A DNA stretch of 64,000 bases, from NCBI RefSeq assembly GCF_014203645.1, contig NZ_JACHJL010000028.1:21498-85497 (forward strand), read 5' to 3'. Position numbers and translations under genes: made by a program. Source of the stretch: Streptomyces zagrosensis. GTDB taxonomy: Bacteria; Actinomycetota; Actinomycetes; Streptomycetales; Streptomycetaceae. This document shows, piece by piece, positions 53,254 to 63,036 of this stretch; position 1 is the stretch's first letter, and each line of letters starts with the position of its first letter. The notes below the pieces were generated by a model. That model saw only the letters and a list, made by a program, of their open reading frames with translations, searched no databases and was not told the origin of the DNA.

Positions 53254-56190
53254 ATGGCGGATGAGACCCGACCGCGGAAGGGCTCAGGGCAATGGCGGGG
53301 CGCTGACAGAGCGGGGCTGTGCTTCGGCGTGCTCGGGCCGGTGCGGGTGTGTCGGGATGGTGAGTTGCTTGATGTGGGGTCGCCGCAGCGGCGCGCCCTG
53401 CTGGCGGCCTTGTTGCTGCGCCGGGGGCGTACGGCGACCGCGCCGGAGTTGATCAGCGACCTATGGGGCCCGCAACCGCCGGACGCGGCGATCGCCGCGC
53501 TGCGCAACCACGCCTCCCGGCTGCGTAAAACGCTCGGAGCCGACTCGAACGTCCTGGTCAGCGAGTTGGGCGGATACGCGCTACGGGTGGCAGCCGATGC
53601 TCTCGACCTAGACCGCGCTAAAAAGTTGTGGCTGCTGGCGAAGCGGGCCAGCGGCGCGGACGACCGCCTCCGGGCCCGCGACCTGATCGCCCAGGCGCTG
53701 GATATCTGGCACGGTGAAGCGCTGGCCGGGGTGCCCGGCCCGTACGCCGAAGCCCAGCGCACCCGCCTGGAGGAGTGGCGCCTGAGCCTGCTGGAAAGCC
53801 GCCTGGAACTGGACGTTGAGACGGGTCACCCAGGGGATATCGTCGCCGAGTTGACGGCGCTGACGTCCGCCCATCCGTTACGGGAACGGCTGCGGGAACT
53901 CCTGATGTTGGCCTTGTATCGCAGCGGCCGGCAGGCGGAGGCGCTCGCGGTCTACGCCGATGCTCGTCGGCTGCTCGCTCAGGAGCTGGGCGTCGAGCCG
54001 CGTACGGAGCTCTCCGAGTTGCAACAGCGGATTCTGCGGGCCGACGCAGCCCTGAGCCCGCCGGCCACCGACTCAGCAGCCGCCTACCTGGTAACAGCCG
54101 TGCGGCCGGCCCAACTACCCGCGGCGGCAGCCGACTTCACTGGACGTGTCCGACTCGTAGCGGAGCTGACCGACCACCTGTCCACGGCCGATGGCCGGGT
54201 CATGCCGGTGTCGGCCGTCGCGGGCATCGGTGGCGTCGGCAAGACGACACTCGCCGTCCAGGTCGCGCACGCCGTCCGGTCCCACTTTCCCGATGGACAG
54301 CTCTACGTCGATCTCCGGGGCACCGACCCCACCGCTGCCGCCGAACCCGAGACCGTACTCGCTTCCTTCCTCCGCGCCCTCGGCATCCCCGATGAGGCCA
54401 TCCCCGCCGACGCCGAGGAGCGCGCCGCCCTCTACCGCACCGCACTCGCCGGGCGCCGCGTCCTCACCCTGCTGGACAACGCGCGCGACGCCAGTCAGGT
54501 GAGACCGCTGCTACCGGGCACGGAAGGGTGCGCCGCGCTGATCACCAGCCGCGCCCGGCTGGCCCTGGCAGGGGCCCGCCTCGTGGACCTGGAGGTAACG
54601 ACACCGGAAGAGTCTCTTACTCTCTTCACCCGCATCGTGGGGCACGACCGCGTCAGCGTGGAACAAGACGCTGCCAGGGAGGTCGTTACCGCCTGCGGCC
54701 GACTGCCGTTGGCCATTCGCATCGCTGCCTCCCGACTGTGCGCGCGCCGCACCTGGACCGTGGCCGTCCTCGCGGCCAGGCTGTCCGACGAACGTCGCCG
54801 CCTGGACGAGCTCCGCGCCGGCGACCTGGCGGTGGCCGCCAGTTTCGAACTCGGCTACAGCCAACTCGACCCCCGCCAGGCCCGCGCCTTTTGCCTGCTG
54901 GGCCTGCCCGACGCCCCGGACATCTCCCTTCCCGCCGCCGCGGCTCTCCTCGATATGGGCGCAGCCGACGCGGAGCGCCTCATCGAGTCCCTCGTTGACG
55001 CCTCCCTGCTGGAGACCGCCGCCCCGGGCCGCTACCGCTTCCACGACCTGGTCCGCCTCTACGCCCGCGCCCGCGCCGACCGCGACCAGCCTCCGGCCCA
55101 GCGAGAGGGCGCGCTCTCCCGGCTGCTGGACTTCTATTTGGCTAGCGCGGCGGGGGTTTATGCACTGACGAGGCCCGGAGACCGGCTGGTCGCTCACCTT
55201 GCGCGGACTGATCACGACGGGCTGGTCTTCGATGGCCAGGAAGCCGCTTTGGACTGGCTTTTTCCGGAGGTCCACTGCCTCCTCACAACGATTCACCAAT
55301 CCCTCAACGACTCGATGCGCCACCGAGCGTGCGACCTCCTACTCGTCATCAAGGACCTGGCGGAGTCCGGCGCAGCGTCTCGCTCGTACCAACTGGCAGT
55401 ACGGGCCTGTCGGGACGCCGCCCGTGCGGCTCACGACGCGCGGGCGGAGGGGAGAGCATGCTTGTTGCTGTCGCAGTGTTGCCGGATAGCGAGCAAGTAC
55501 GACGAGGCGGACTCCTGGGCGGCGCAAGCCCTGGAATTGGCAGCCACGGCGGGGGACCCGGTGCCGCTATGCGAGGCGCACACCGAGCGCGGCATCGTCG
55601 CGCTGCCTCAGGGCCGGTGTATCGATGCCGTTGCGCACTTCGAGGCAGCGCTCGCCGCCTTCAGTGCGGATGGTAATCGCCCTGGTGTGGCGGGCTCGCT
55701 GAGCAACATATCGCGCGTGTACGCGGCCACAGGGCGCGCCGAAAGCGCCGTCACACTCGCGGCCAAGGCCGTCGCTCTGTACGAGGACACCGGGATGGCC
55801 CTCCGTCTCGCTAATGGTTGGTACGCACTGGGCCTCGCTCTGTGCCAGGCCGGGCGTCATGCCGAAGCGCTGGCATATCTGACACGCGCGCTCGATCGAT
55901 TCAAGCAAAACCGCCAACGCCTATGGGAGGGGTCAACGCACGCCCGACTGGCCGAGGTGTACCTCGCGACCCAACGCCCCGCAGACGCCGCACACCATGC
56001 GGAGCGGTCCCTCGAACTACGCTCCGTCGGCGGCGAGCAGCGCCGCGCCACCGTCCTCACCGTCCTGGGCAAGGCCCTCGCGGCCATGGGCCAGATCGAC
56101 CGGGCCCGGGCGTGCTGGGGCGAGGCACTCGCCGTCCACCAGCGGCTCGGCACACCCGAGCGGCTCGAAGTGAGCCGACTGCTGGCCTAG
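53254..56190 (+). CDS. AfsR/SARP family regulator 1 (wHTH-BTAD-NB-ARC-TPR), with a TTA codon
   Basis: This 978-residue transcription factor has an OmpR-like wHTH (about 25-120; VGSPQRRALLAALLLRRGRT), a BTAD (about 121-265; LRELLMLALYRSGRQAEALA), an NB-ARC ATPase with Walker A GIGGVGKTTLA near residue 324, and C-terminal TPR repeats (from about 680). It is about the length of AfsR (993). AfsR-type SARPs activate secondary-metabolism genes and respond to phosphorylation and ligands. Codon 209 (53878-53880) is TTA, suggesting bldA control. ATG 53254 follows GGGAGGG. It is paralogous to the gene at 59824. Confidence 0.92.
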   Translation: MADETRPRKGSGQWRGADRAGLCFGVLGPVRVCRDGELLDVGSPQRRALLAALLLRRGRTATAPELISDLWGPQPPDAAIAALRNHASRLRKTLGADSNVLVSELGGYALRVAADALDLDRAKKLWLLAKRASGADDRLRARDLIAQALDIWHGEALAGVPGPYAEAQRTRLEEWRLSLLESRLELDVETGHPGDIVAELTALTSAHPLRERLRELLMLALYRSGRQAEALAVYADARRLLAQELGVEPRTELSELQQRILRADAALSPPATDSAAAYLVTAVRPAQLPAAAADFTGRVRLVAELTDHLSTADGRVMPVSAVAGIGGVGKTTLAVQVAHAVRSHFPDGQLYVDLRGTDPTAAAEPETVLASFLRALGIPDEAIPADAEERAALYRTALAGRRVLTLLDNARDASQVRPLLPGTEGCAALITSRARLALAGARLVDLEVTTPEESLTLFTRIVGHDRVSVEQDAAREVVTACGRLPLAIRIAASRLCARRTWTVAVLAARLSDERRRLDELRAGDLAVAASFELGYSQLDPRQARAFCLLGLPDAPDISLPAAAALLDMGAADAERLIESLVDASLLETAAPGRYRFHDLVRLYARARADRDQPPAQREGALSRLLDFYLASAAGVYALTRPGDRLVAHLARTDHDGLVFDGQEAALDWLFPEVHCLLTTIHQSLNDSMRHRACDLLLVIKDLAESGAASRSYQLAVRACRDAARAAHDARAEGRACLLLSQCCRIASKYDEADSWAAQALELAATAGDPVPLCEAHTERGIVALPQGRCIDAVAHFEAALAAFSADGNRPGVAGSLSNISRVYAATGRAESAVTLAAKAVALYEDTGMALRLANGWYALGLALCQAGRHAEALAYLTRALDRFKQNRQRLWEGSTHARLAEVYLATQRPADAAHHAERSLELRSVGGEQRRATVLTVLGKALAAMGQIDRARACWGEALAVHQRLGTPERLEVSRLLA

Positions 56191-56255
56191 TACACCGGTC
56201 CCTGCTCCCCGCCCCCGCGCGTAACACCGCTGCCGGTGTGGTGGCGCCGCCGGGC

Positions 56256-57347
56256 TCAGCTCACCCTGACCGCCTCTTCCCATAGCCCGCGCAGCGCCAC
56301 GGACAGTGCCGGCTCCACGGCCTCGGAGCCGGCCCGCGCCTCCTGGCGCTGCCGCTCTCCCGCGTACTGCCGTGCCAAGTACCCCGCCTGGAAGCGGCTG
56401 TCGGCGCCGATGTCGTCCATGAGGTGGGCGATGCGGCGCCGGCAGGTACGCAGCGATACGCCCAGCCGCCGCGCGATGACCTCGTCCTTCGCCCCGGTGG
56501 CGAGGAGCCTGATGATGGCGGCATCGATGTCCCGGGAGATCTCCCTGTCCCGCTCGCCTGGTCCCACTCCGGGAAACGGCGCCGCGGTCAGCCAGAAGAC
56601 CTCGAAGACGGAGGCGAAATAGCGAGCCGCCGCCGCATTCCTTATGACCACGGCGGTGTCCCCGTCGTCCAGGCTCGTGAGAACGGCCTGCGAGCAGTCG
56701 AAGACCACCATCTGCGGCGGCAGCACATCGAGCGTGCGCACCTCCGCCCCCGCCGCGGAGATCGCGGCAACAGCTTGCTTGGTGGCGGTGCTGTAGCGGG
56801 TACTGTGCTGGCACAGCGTGCGCTGCCGCACACCACGACCGAGCATCGCGAGATGCGCCGGCAGCCCTCGCTCGGTCTCGCGCTGGGTGCGCAGCCCGAA
56901 GGGCTGGATGACACATGCCTCCGTCTGGCAGGCCTCGATCAGGTCGGTCAGTGTTTTATCGACCAGGTCGGGGCCTTCAACGATCTCGATGCCCTCGGCC
57001 GGGTCCTTTCCCATGGTGGTTTCGAGATGGACAGGCATGAAAGCCTCGATTGCGGAGCGCTGTAAGGCCAGCCGCGACTGTTCCTCTCGCAGGCAGTGCT
57101 CGCGCGGGCCCAGTCGCTCGGCCGCCGCGGTCTGCGGATTCATGGCTACGAGGCGGTGATCGGCTATGGACAGCCGGCGCAGCAAACCGAGTTCACGCAG
57201 CTCTGCAATCGCGGTAGCGGCTTCCTCAGCGGGAATCCTCAGGTGCTCCGCGACGTGCTGCGGTTCGATTCCCCCCTCCCGCAAGGCGTGCTGGTAGAGC
57301 CGAATCGTCATAGTGCTGTGTGACACGCCTGGTTCGTTCGCTGTCAT
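56256..57347 (-). CDS. HTH regulator with TrmB-like N-terminus and LuxR-type C-terminal HTH
   Basis: The 363-residue product starts with a winged-helix-like part (IRLYQHALREGGIEPQHVAE, HLRIPAEEAATAIAELRELG), followed by a central sensor-like domain (GPDLVDKTLTDLIEACQTEA) and a C-terminal HTH (TGAKDEVIARRLGVSLRTCR, RRIAHLMDDIGADSRFQAGY) similar to LuxR/NarL. ATG 57347 follows GGAGGGG. This domain order is found in streptomycete regulators next to natural-product clusters. It is convergent with the first AfsR-type gene and shares its strand with the GNAT-like genes, which begin 157 bases upstream. Confidence 0.87.
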   Translation of the reverse strand: MTANEPGVSHSTMTIRLYQHALREGGIEPQHVAEHLRIPAEEAATAIAELRELGLLRRLSIADHRLVAMNPQTAAAERLGPREHCLREEQSRLALQRSAIEAFMPVHLETTMGKDPAEGIEIVEGPDLVDKTLTDLIEACQTEACVIQPFGLRTQRETERGLPAHLAMLGRGVRQRTLCQHSTRYSTATKQAVAAISAAGAEVRTLDVLPPQMVVFDCSQAVLTSLDDGDTAVVIRNAAAARYFASVFEVFWLTAAPFPGVGPGERDREISRDIDAAIIRLLATGAKDEVIARRLGVSLRTCRRRIAHLMDDIGADSRFQAGYLARQYAGERQRQEARAGSEAVEPALSVALRGLWEEAVRVS

Positions 57348-57504
57348 GTCGCCCCTCCGCGTCGGCCCCGTCTTCGCCTCCAGCGTGACGCATGGCGCTA
57401 ACTGCCTGATAAGCGAATCACCAGCACGGGGTAGTCGTTGAGGTGGCGCGGGTCATAAACCGAGGTTTTCGATCGACAGCGATGGCGCTCCGCACTCGGG
57501 CCCG

Positions 57505-58005
57505 CTATGTGCTGCTCACCTGGTCAGGGGCTAGGCGCGGGAGGGCCATCGGAGTGTCACCGCGCAGATCGGCAACCGCTGCGTAATAGACGCCGACGTC
57601 ATGATAAATCCCGGCCCTAAACGCATGGTCGCGCAGCACGCCGACTTCACGGAATCCGCAGTCGAGCACCGCGGGAAGGCTCGTATCGGCCGCGCGCAGA
57701 GTGGCGGTGAAAGAGGTGCAGGCAACCGCCGACCGAAGAAAGGCGAGCAGGGTGCGTAGTGCCGGGCCGTCATCCCCGGCCACCGCCACCTGCGCCTGCC
57801 AGGGATTGGCGACACTCGGGGCGTATCCGACGAGGGTCCCGCGCCCCCCGACGTACAAGGCGGCACCCATGGCCGTCAAACGGCCCAGCAGCCACTGATC
57901 GCTCTGCGTCAGCGGGTCGAGGCCGAGAAAGCCCAGCCCACTGCTGGGTGAGCGGCGCAACCGGCGTATACCTTCCGGGAGTTCCAGTGGTACGAGTTCA
58001 GGCAT
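57505..58005 (-). CDS. GNAT-like acetyltransferase (166 aa)
   Basis: The C-terminal half shows the GNAT end pattern: FTATLRAADTSLPAVLDCGF, REVGVLRDHAFRAGIYHDVG and VYYAAVADL, typical of N-acetyltransferases modifying amines or ribosomal protein N-termini. The N-terminal half is poorly conserved. The classical Q/R-x-x-G-x-G/A acetyl-CoA loop is not obvious; the only similar piece is AVAGDDGPALRTLL. Its start overlaps the upstream gene by 8 bases, so the two are translationally coupled and may act as a pair. The substrate is unknown. Confidence 0.72.
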   Translation of the reverse strand: MPELVPLELPEGIRRLRRSPSSGLGFLGLDPLTQSDQWLLGRLTAMGAALYVGGRGTLVGYAPSVANPWQAQVAVAGDDGPALRTLLAFLRSAVACTSFTATLRAADTSLPAVLDCGFREVGVLRDHAFRAGIYHDVGVYYAAVADLRGDTPMALPRLAPDQVSST

Positions 58006-58510
58006 GGCCGACCATTCCCCACATCTCCCGTTCCACTTCGACGCCCTCGTACCAGCAACTCCGCGGCACGATCGCTTCCCATCCGAATCCGGCCTTTCGC
58101 AAGGGCTCCATCGGTGGACGAGCGGCCGGGGTGACCCAGCCGTAGAACCGGCGCAGTTTGAGGATGCGGCGGCCGTGCTCCACAGCCGACTCGACCAGTT
58201 CGGTCAGCACGTCGCCGTCGTGCTCACGCCCGCCGCACTCCTCCAGCTCGCGCTCACCGTGCTCCACCAACTCACGCGGGCCGATCTCCAGCCGGGCCTG
58301 GCCGCTCGCCCAGTCAATTTCGGTGTACCGCACGTACGCGACGTCACGCACGACGTACAGCCGCTCGTCGCGACGTGTCCACGGTTCGGCGATCCGGTGC
58401 GGTGGGGCCGACGTGGACAGCCCGACAGGGCGCACTCCCAGCAGCTCTCCCGGCAGCCGATGCCCCGTAAGCAGTGACACATCAGAACTGCGGTATGCGA
58501 CGAGCCTCAT
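57998..58510 (-). CDS. Second GNAT-like protein, overlapping partner
   Basis: The product has 170 residues. Visible patterns are VRDVAYVRYTEIDWASGQAR, LEIGPRELVEHGERELEECG, LTELVESAVEHGRRILKLRR, and AGFGWEAIVPRSCWYEGVEV, EREMWGMVG. The last block is reminiscent of GNAT C-termini (AGF-x-x-E...Y-x-G-x-x-x-D). The acetyl-CoA loop is weak, so it may be an inactive GNAT subunit. I prefer ATG 58510, 8 bases after a GAGG, over 58531. Its stop overlaps the next gene's ATG. Family assignment is tentative. Confidence 0.6.
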   Translation of the reverse strand: MRLVAYRSSDVSLLTGHRLPGELLGVRPVGLSTSAPPHRIAEPWTRRDERLYVVRDVAYVRYTEIDWASGQARLEIGPRELVEHGERELEECGGREHDGDVLTELVESAVEHGRRILKLRRFYGWVTPAARPPMEPLRKAGFGWEAIVPRSCWYEGVEVEREMWGMVGHA

Positions 58511-59823
58511 CAACAGCCTCAACCAATCCATACAAGGCGATAACTAGTAGGCGCCTCCGTCCCCACGGCCCCGAGAGCCGGCGGCCCCGTCTCGTGCCCA
58601 ACTCCGCGACGGTGGGCACGAGCGGGTCCCCCGTTCGCCGAGAGCCAGCGTTGCAATTCTGGCTCCGCGACCGACGGATTCGATTCCCCGCGAACCGTCG
58701 GACCGCTTCGGAAGTGAGCGTGCCAGGAGCGGTCAGCCGCGTCTACGAAACCCGACCCTCAGCAAAGAGACGGGCACTTAGCGGACACTTGATCGGCACG
58801 AAGTTTCAGGTGTAAATAGTTCGGACGGGCCGCACGTATACGCCGTATGGGCAAATGCGACATATTCTTGTTCGCCGACCTCGTCGATAGTCGCGTTCGT
58901 GAACACCACCGTGGATTATTTGTAGTCTCGACGTTCGACCAGGCTCGCCTCTACGGCCTGCCTGCGGCGACTTGATCACGCCCGGGCGTACCTCGAAGTG
59001 CGCTGCATATGCCGCGCGTTACCGGTGTAAACCACCCACATGGGCGGCCCCAGCAGACCGCCTAAGTGCACTGCCCAAGCAGCCCGCTGAAGGGACTGCT
59101 GAAGTGGACTGCTCAAGTGGACTGCCGAGATGAGCCATCGAGTGGGGCCGCGGCTGCCGGGCCCAGTGCCGGCGGCCTCGCCCGGTGCGGCCAAGCGTCT
59201 GCCCGGATGGCGAGCGCACCAGCCGCCGTAAGACATCCGGAGGGCAACTGCACGCCATCCGGACGGCTTCCCGAGGACGGCTCGAAGACAGTGCCGATGG
59301 CAACCGGAAGGCGCGCCGAACGGTTGATCTCAGAGTGCCGTAGAGAAGCGGTAACAAGGTCCGATACGAGGAGTAGCGTGGTCACCGGACAGCTCGTACC
59401 GTGCCGATACGAGACGGGAAACCGTCGTGGATGAGCGCTGCGCGGGCGCCCCGACATCGCTATCATCCCGGTGAACTGGCCTGAGAACACCCCTCGTCGC
59501 GTCCCATCAGGCCGCTTCATGGCACAGCGGCCTCATAGTGATCGAGGTCGAAGCCCTGCCATAGAAGAGAAAATAGAGATATATCCCCACCAATGGCCGG
59601 GGAGCCGCGGAAGTAGCCGTTAACCATGGAGTTTGCACGGCGCCGGCATCATGGAGCCCGACGCTCGGTGTACAGCACACTGCTCAACTGCCGGAACAAC
59701 GAATATTGCGAATCGGCCAACTCTTGCGGGCCTTGTGTAGAGGCTCGGGCCCTACTGACGTAGAGGCTGCCGACAAGGCAAACTGACCGGTGCGAAGCGG
59801 AAGACACTCGGCAAGGGGAGACC
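58511..59823. other. 1.3-kb divergent intergenic region of lower GC
   Basis: No gene with convincing codon bias was found. GC content drops at 58800-58980 and 59540-59780. A short repeat AAGTGGACTGC occurs around 59101-59125. The afsR-type promoter lies at the right end, with GTAGAGGCT direct repeats at 59737 and 59760. Confidence 0.5.
59737..59768 (+). promoter_or_regulatory. Direct repeats GTAGAGGCT, possible SARP box
   Basis: GTAGAGGCT occurs at 59737-59745 and 59760-59768 (23 bases apart), ending 55 bases before the second AfsR-type start codon. SARP proteins bind heptameric direct repeats about 11 or 22 bases apart over the -35 region. The spacing is close but not exact. Autoregulation is an inference. 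Confidence 0.45.
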
Positions 59824-62745
59824 ATGGGCGACGATCAGGGGCAGGCGCGCCAATTGCGCTTCACCGTGCTCGGGCCCGTGCGGGCCTGGCGTGGCGACGA
59901 ACAGCTCAGCACCGGCTCGCCGCAACAACGCGCCCTCCTAGCGGCCCTGCTGCTCCGCGACGGTCGGACGGCCACCGCTCCCGAGTTGGTGGACGGCCTG
60001 TGGGGCAACGAGCCCCCGGACGCCGCCATCGCCACGTTGCGCACGTATGCCTCACGGTTGCGCAAGTCGTTCGGCCCGGAGTCGGTGGCACTCGTCAGCG
60101 AAGCCGGCGGATACTCCATGCGCGTCGATGTGGACGCGCTCGACCTCGCCCGTGCGGAGCACCTAGCGGCCGAGGCCGAGAAGGCCCGCACCGCGGGCGA
60201 GCGTGCCGGCGCCCGCGAGCTGATCACCCAGGCCCTCGATCTATGGGACGGCGAACCGCTCGCCGGACTTCCCGGGCCCTACGTGGACAATCAGCGCACC
60301 CGGCTCCTGGAGTGGCGCCTCAGCCTGGTCGAGACCCGACTGGACCTCGATCTTGAGCTTGGCCATCACACGGAGACCATTTCCGAACTGACTGCTCTGA
60401 CGGCCGCGCACCCGCTGCGCGAACGCCTTCGCGAGCTGCTCATGCTGGCCCTCTACCGCAGCGGCCGACAGGCGGAGGCGCTCGCGGTGTACGCCGACAC
60501 CCGGCGGCTGCTCGCCGATGAGCTGGGTGTCGATCCGCGTGCGGAGCTCGCGGAGCTTCAGCAGCGGATTCTGCAGGCGGATGCCGATCTCAACACGCCG
60601 GTGCGGGGCTCGCATAACGCTGCGCATTCCGCACCCGTACGACCAGCACAGCTGCCGGCCACCGTGGCCGACTTCACCGGGCGCGCGGCCTTCGTTGACG
60701 AGCTAAGTGATCAACTCGCCACGGCCGAAGGCAGCGTGATGGCGGTCTCCGCTGTGGCGGGCATCGGCGGTGTCGGCAAGACCACGCTCGCCGTCCATGT
60801 CGCACACGCCGCCCGACACCACTTTCCTGACGGGCAGTTGTACATCGACCTCCAGGGCGCGGGCCCTAATGCTTCGGAACCGGAGACGGTTCTCGGCTCC
60901 TTCCTGCGGGCTCTGGGAACGCCCGACGAGGCAATCCCAGACACTCTGGAGGACCGGGCCGCGCTCTATCGATCCACGCTCGCCGGCCGTAAGGTCCTCA
61001 CCCTGCTCGACAATGCGCGGGACGCCGCCCAGGTGCGGCCCCTGCTGCCGGGTGCCGAGGGCTGTGCCGCGTTGATCACCAGCCGCGCCCGCATGATCGA
61101 CTTGGCCAGCGCACATCTGGTCGATCTCGATGTCATGAGCCCCGAGGAAGCGCTCGTACTCTTCACCCGCATCGTCGGTGAAGAGCGCGTCAACTCGGAG
61201 CGGGACGCCGCCATGGACGTGGTCGCCGCCTGTGGCTTCCTGCCGCTGGCGCTTCGCATCGCCGCTTCCCGGCTCGCCTCACGCCGTACGTGGACCGTCT
61301 CTGTCCTCGCTCGCAAACTCGCCGATGAGCGCCGCCGCCTAGACGAGCTACGCGCGGGCGACCTCGCAGTGAAGGCCACCTTCGAGCTCGGTTACGGCCA
61401 GTTGGAGCCCTCGCAGGCCCGCGCCTTTCGCCTGCTGGGACTGGCCGATGGTCCCGATATCTCGCTAGCCGCCGCGGCTGCGCTACTCGATATGGACCAG
61501 GACGACGCCGAGGACCTCATTGAGTCATTGGTCGATGCGTCCCTCTTGGAATCCGCAGCCCCGGGCCGCTACCGCTACCACGACCTGGTCCGTCTCTTCG
61601 CCCGTGCCTGCGCGGAACGCGACGAACAGCCACCCTCGGAATGCGAGGCGGCGATGTCGCGGCTGCTGGACTTCTACCTGGCCACGGCGGCAGGGGTGTA
61701 CGCCATCGAGCGGCCTGGGGACCGGCTGGTCGCCCACTTGGAGCCCACCGTGTATCCCGGGCTGGTCTTCACCAGCCGAGACACCGCCCTTGACTGGCTC
61801 TTCGCTGAGGCCGGGTGCCTTCTCGCGTGCGCCCAACAGTCGGCAAGCGGAAGCATGCTCCGCCGCGCCGCTGACCTTCTCATGGCCGCCGTCGATCTGG
61901 CCGAGTCCGGGGCCAACTCCCGGCAGTACGAAAGCGCCGCCACCACGATCAGTGAGGCCGCGCACCTGGCAGGAGACCCCAAAGCGGAAGGCCGGGCGCG
62001 CACCTTTCTAGCTCACATTCGGAGCCTCTTCGGCCGATTCTCGCAAGCCGATGAGGAAGCCAAGCGGGCCATGATGCTGGGGTTGGCCGCTGAGGACCTG
62101 GTGCCCGCCTGCCGAGTACCAAACCAGCGCGGCATCATCGCTCTGTACCAAAAGCGCCACCCGGAAGCCGAGGCGTACCTCCTCCAGGCGATCGAAGCCT
62201 TCCGCTCGGACAACAACCGTCCGGGGGAAGCCAGCGCGCTGTGCAACCTCTCGCGCGTCCACCTGGCGATGGGACGTACCGCCAGCGCGGTGGGACTCGC
62301 GCAGCAGGGGATCGACATCTACGACAGCCTCGGTCTCACGCTGCGGCTCGCCAACGCGAAGTACGCCCTCGGCCTGGCCCTCACCCGAGCCGAGCGGGCC
62401 GACGAGGCCATCCAGCAGCTTACGGAAGCTCTCACCATCTTCCGTGTCAGCCGTCAGCCGCTATGGGAAGGCATGGTCCATCACCGGCTGGCGGAGGCAT
62501 ACCTGGCAGGGCAGCGCGCTCCGGAGGCCGCAGGCCACGCTGAGCAGGCTCTCGCCCTCCGGGGAATCGGCGGGGAGTGGCGGCGCGCCACTGCATTGAC
62601 GGTGCTCGGCAGGTCGCTTGCGGGTATCGGTCAGACCGATCGAGCGCAGGCCTGTTGGCGTGAGGCGTTGTCTATTCACGAGCAGCTGGGGACAGTCGAG
62701 GTCGAGGAAGTGCGGGCACTTTTGTCGCCGATGGCCGCTGCTTGA
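59824..62745 (+). CDS. AfsR/SARP family regulator 2 (wHTH-BTAD-NB-ARC-TPR)
   Basis: The 973-residue paralogue of the gene at 53254 has the same domain order: wHTH (TGSPQQRALLAALLLRDGRT), BTAD (LRELLMLALYRSGRQAEALA), Walker A GIGGVGKTTLA near residue 313, NB-ARC, and TPRs (for example KRHPEAEAYLLQAIEAFRSD). The two proteins are closely similar along their whole length, so this is a duplication. TTA does not occur at the codon that is TTA in the first copy. ATG 59824 follows AAGGGGAG. Immediately downstream are the two DEHAS/DEHA peptide genes, which it may regulate or sense. Confidence 0.92.
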   Translation: MGDDQGQARQLRFTVLGPVRAWRGDEQLSTGSPQQRALLAALLLRDGRTATAPELVDGLWGNEPPDAAIATLRTYASRLRKSFGPESVALVSEAGGYSMRVDVDALDLARAEHLAAEAEKARTAGERAGARELITQALDLWDGEPLAGLPGPYVDNQRTRLLEWRLSLVETRLDLDLELGHHTETISELTALTAAHPLRERLRELLMLALYRSGRQAEALAVYADTRRLLADELGVDPRAELAELQQRILQADADLNTPVRGSHNAAHSAPVRPAQLPATVADFTGRAAFVDELSDQLATAEGSVMAVSAVAGIGGVGKTTLAVHVAHAARHHFPDGQLYIDLQGAGPNASEPETVLGSFLRALGTPDEAIPDTLEDRAALYRSTLAGRKVLTLLDNARDAAQVRPLLPGAEGCAALITSRARMIDLASAHLVDLDVMSPEEALVLFTRIVGEERVNSERDAAMDVVAACGFLPLALRIAASRLASRRTWTVSVLARKLADERRRLDELRAGDLAVKATFELGYGQLEPSQARAFRLLGLADGPDISLAAAAALLDMDQDDAEDLIESLVDASLLESAAPGRYRYHDLVRLFARACAERDEQPPSECEAAMSRLLDFYLATAAGVYAIERPGDRLVAHLEPTVYPGLVFTSRDTALDWLFAEAGCLLACAQQSASGSMLRRAADLLMAAVDLAESGANSRQYESAATTISEAAHLAGDPKAEGRARTFLAHIRSLFGRFSQADEEAKRAMMLGLAAEDLVPACRVPNQRGIIALYQKRHPEAEAYLLQAIEAFRSDNNRPGEASALCNLSRVHLAMGRTASAVGLAQQGIDIYDSLGLTLRLANAKYALGLALTRAERADEAIQQLTEALTIFRVSRQPLWEGMVHHRLAEAYLAGQRAPEAAGHAEQALALRGIGGEWRRATALTVLGRSLAGIGQTDRAQACWREALSIHEQLGTVEVEEVRALLSPMAAA

Positions 62746-63036
62746 AGACACCAAGGCACCGTTCCGTACATGCGGTGTCGCCAGTCGTGTCCTGAAGCGT
62801 CCAGACGCCCTCTTGGAGTCGCTCAGGCTGCGGTTCTGTCCGGCGTTCATCAATCGTTTATCGCCCCCAGGCACTCTCGTGCATGTCGATCCGTCGCGTC
62901 GGGGGGCAGGCGGGTCGAACGGGGAGCCACACCGTTATGGTGAACGGCCCCAAGTAGCCCGTCCAGCGACCCTCGGGGGAGTTGCTGGGCGGGCTCTTCT
63001 GGCCCCTGCCACATACGGTCTACGGAGTTGAGCACC
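62746..63036. other. Intergenic region upstream of the DEHAS repeat gene
   Basis: No gene is seen. It includes an AT-richer patch (62848-62866) and a short CCGTT/AACGG inverted repeat (about 62932-62947) in the likely promoter of the repeat-peptide gene. Confidence 0.4.

Noticed and set aside
57505..58510. Calling the two overlapping genes ribosomal-protein acetyltransferases
   Set aside because: The acetyl-CoA loop is weak in both, so even catalytic activity is uncertain and the substrate cannot be named.
58847..58975. A 42-residue open frame starting MGKCDIFLFADLVDS
   Set aside because: Its third-position GC is far below that of real genes here, no ribosome site precedes it and no family is recognised. 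It contains a TTA codon but that alone is not evidence.
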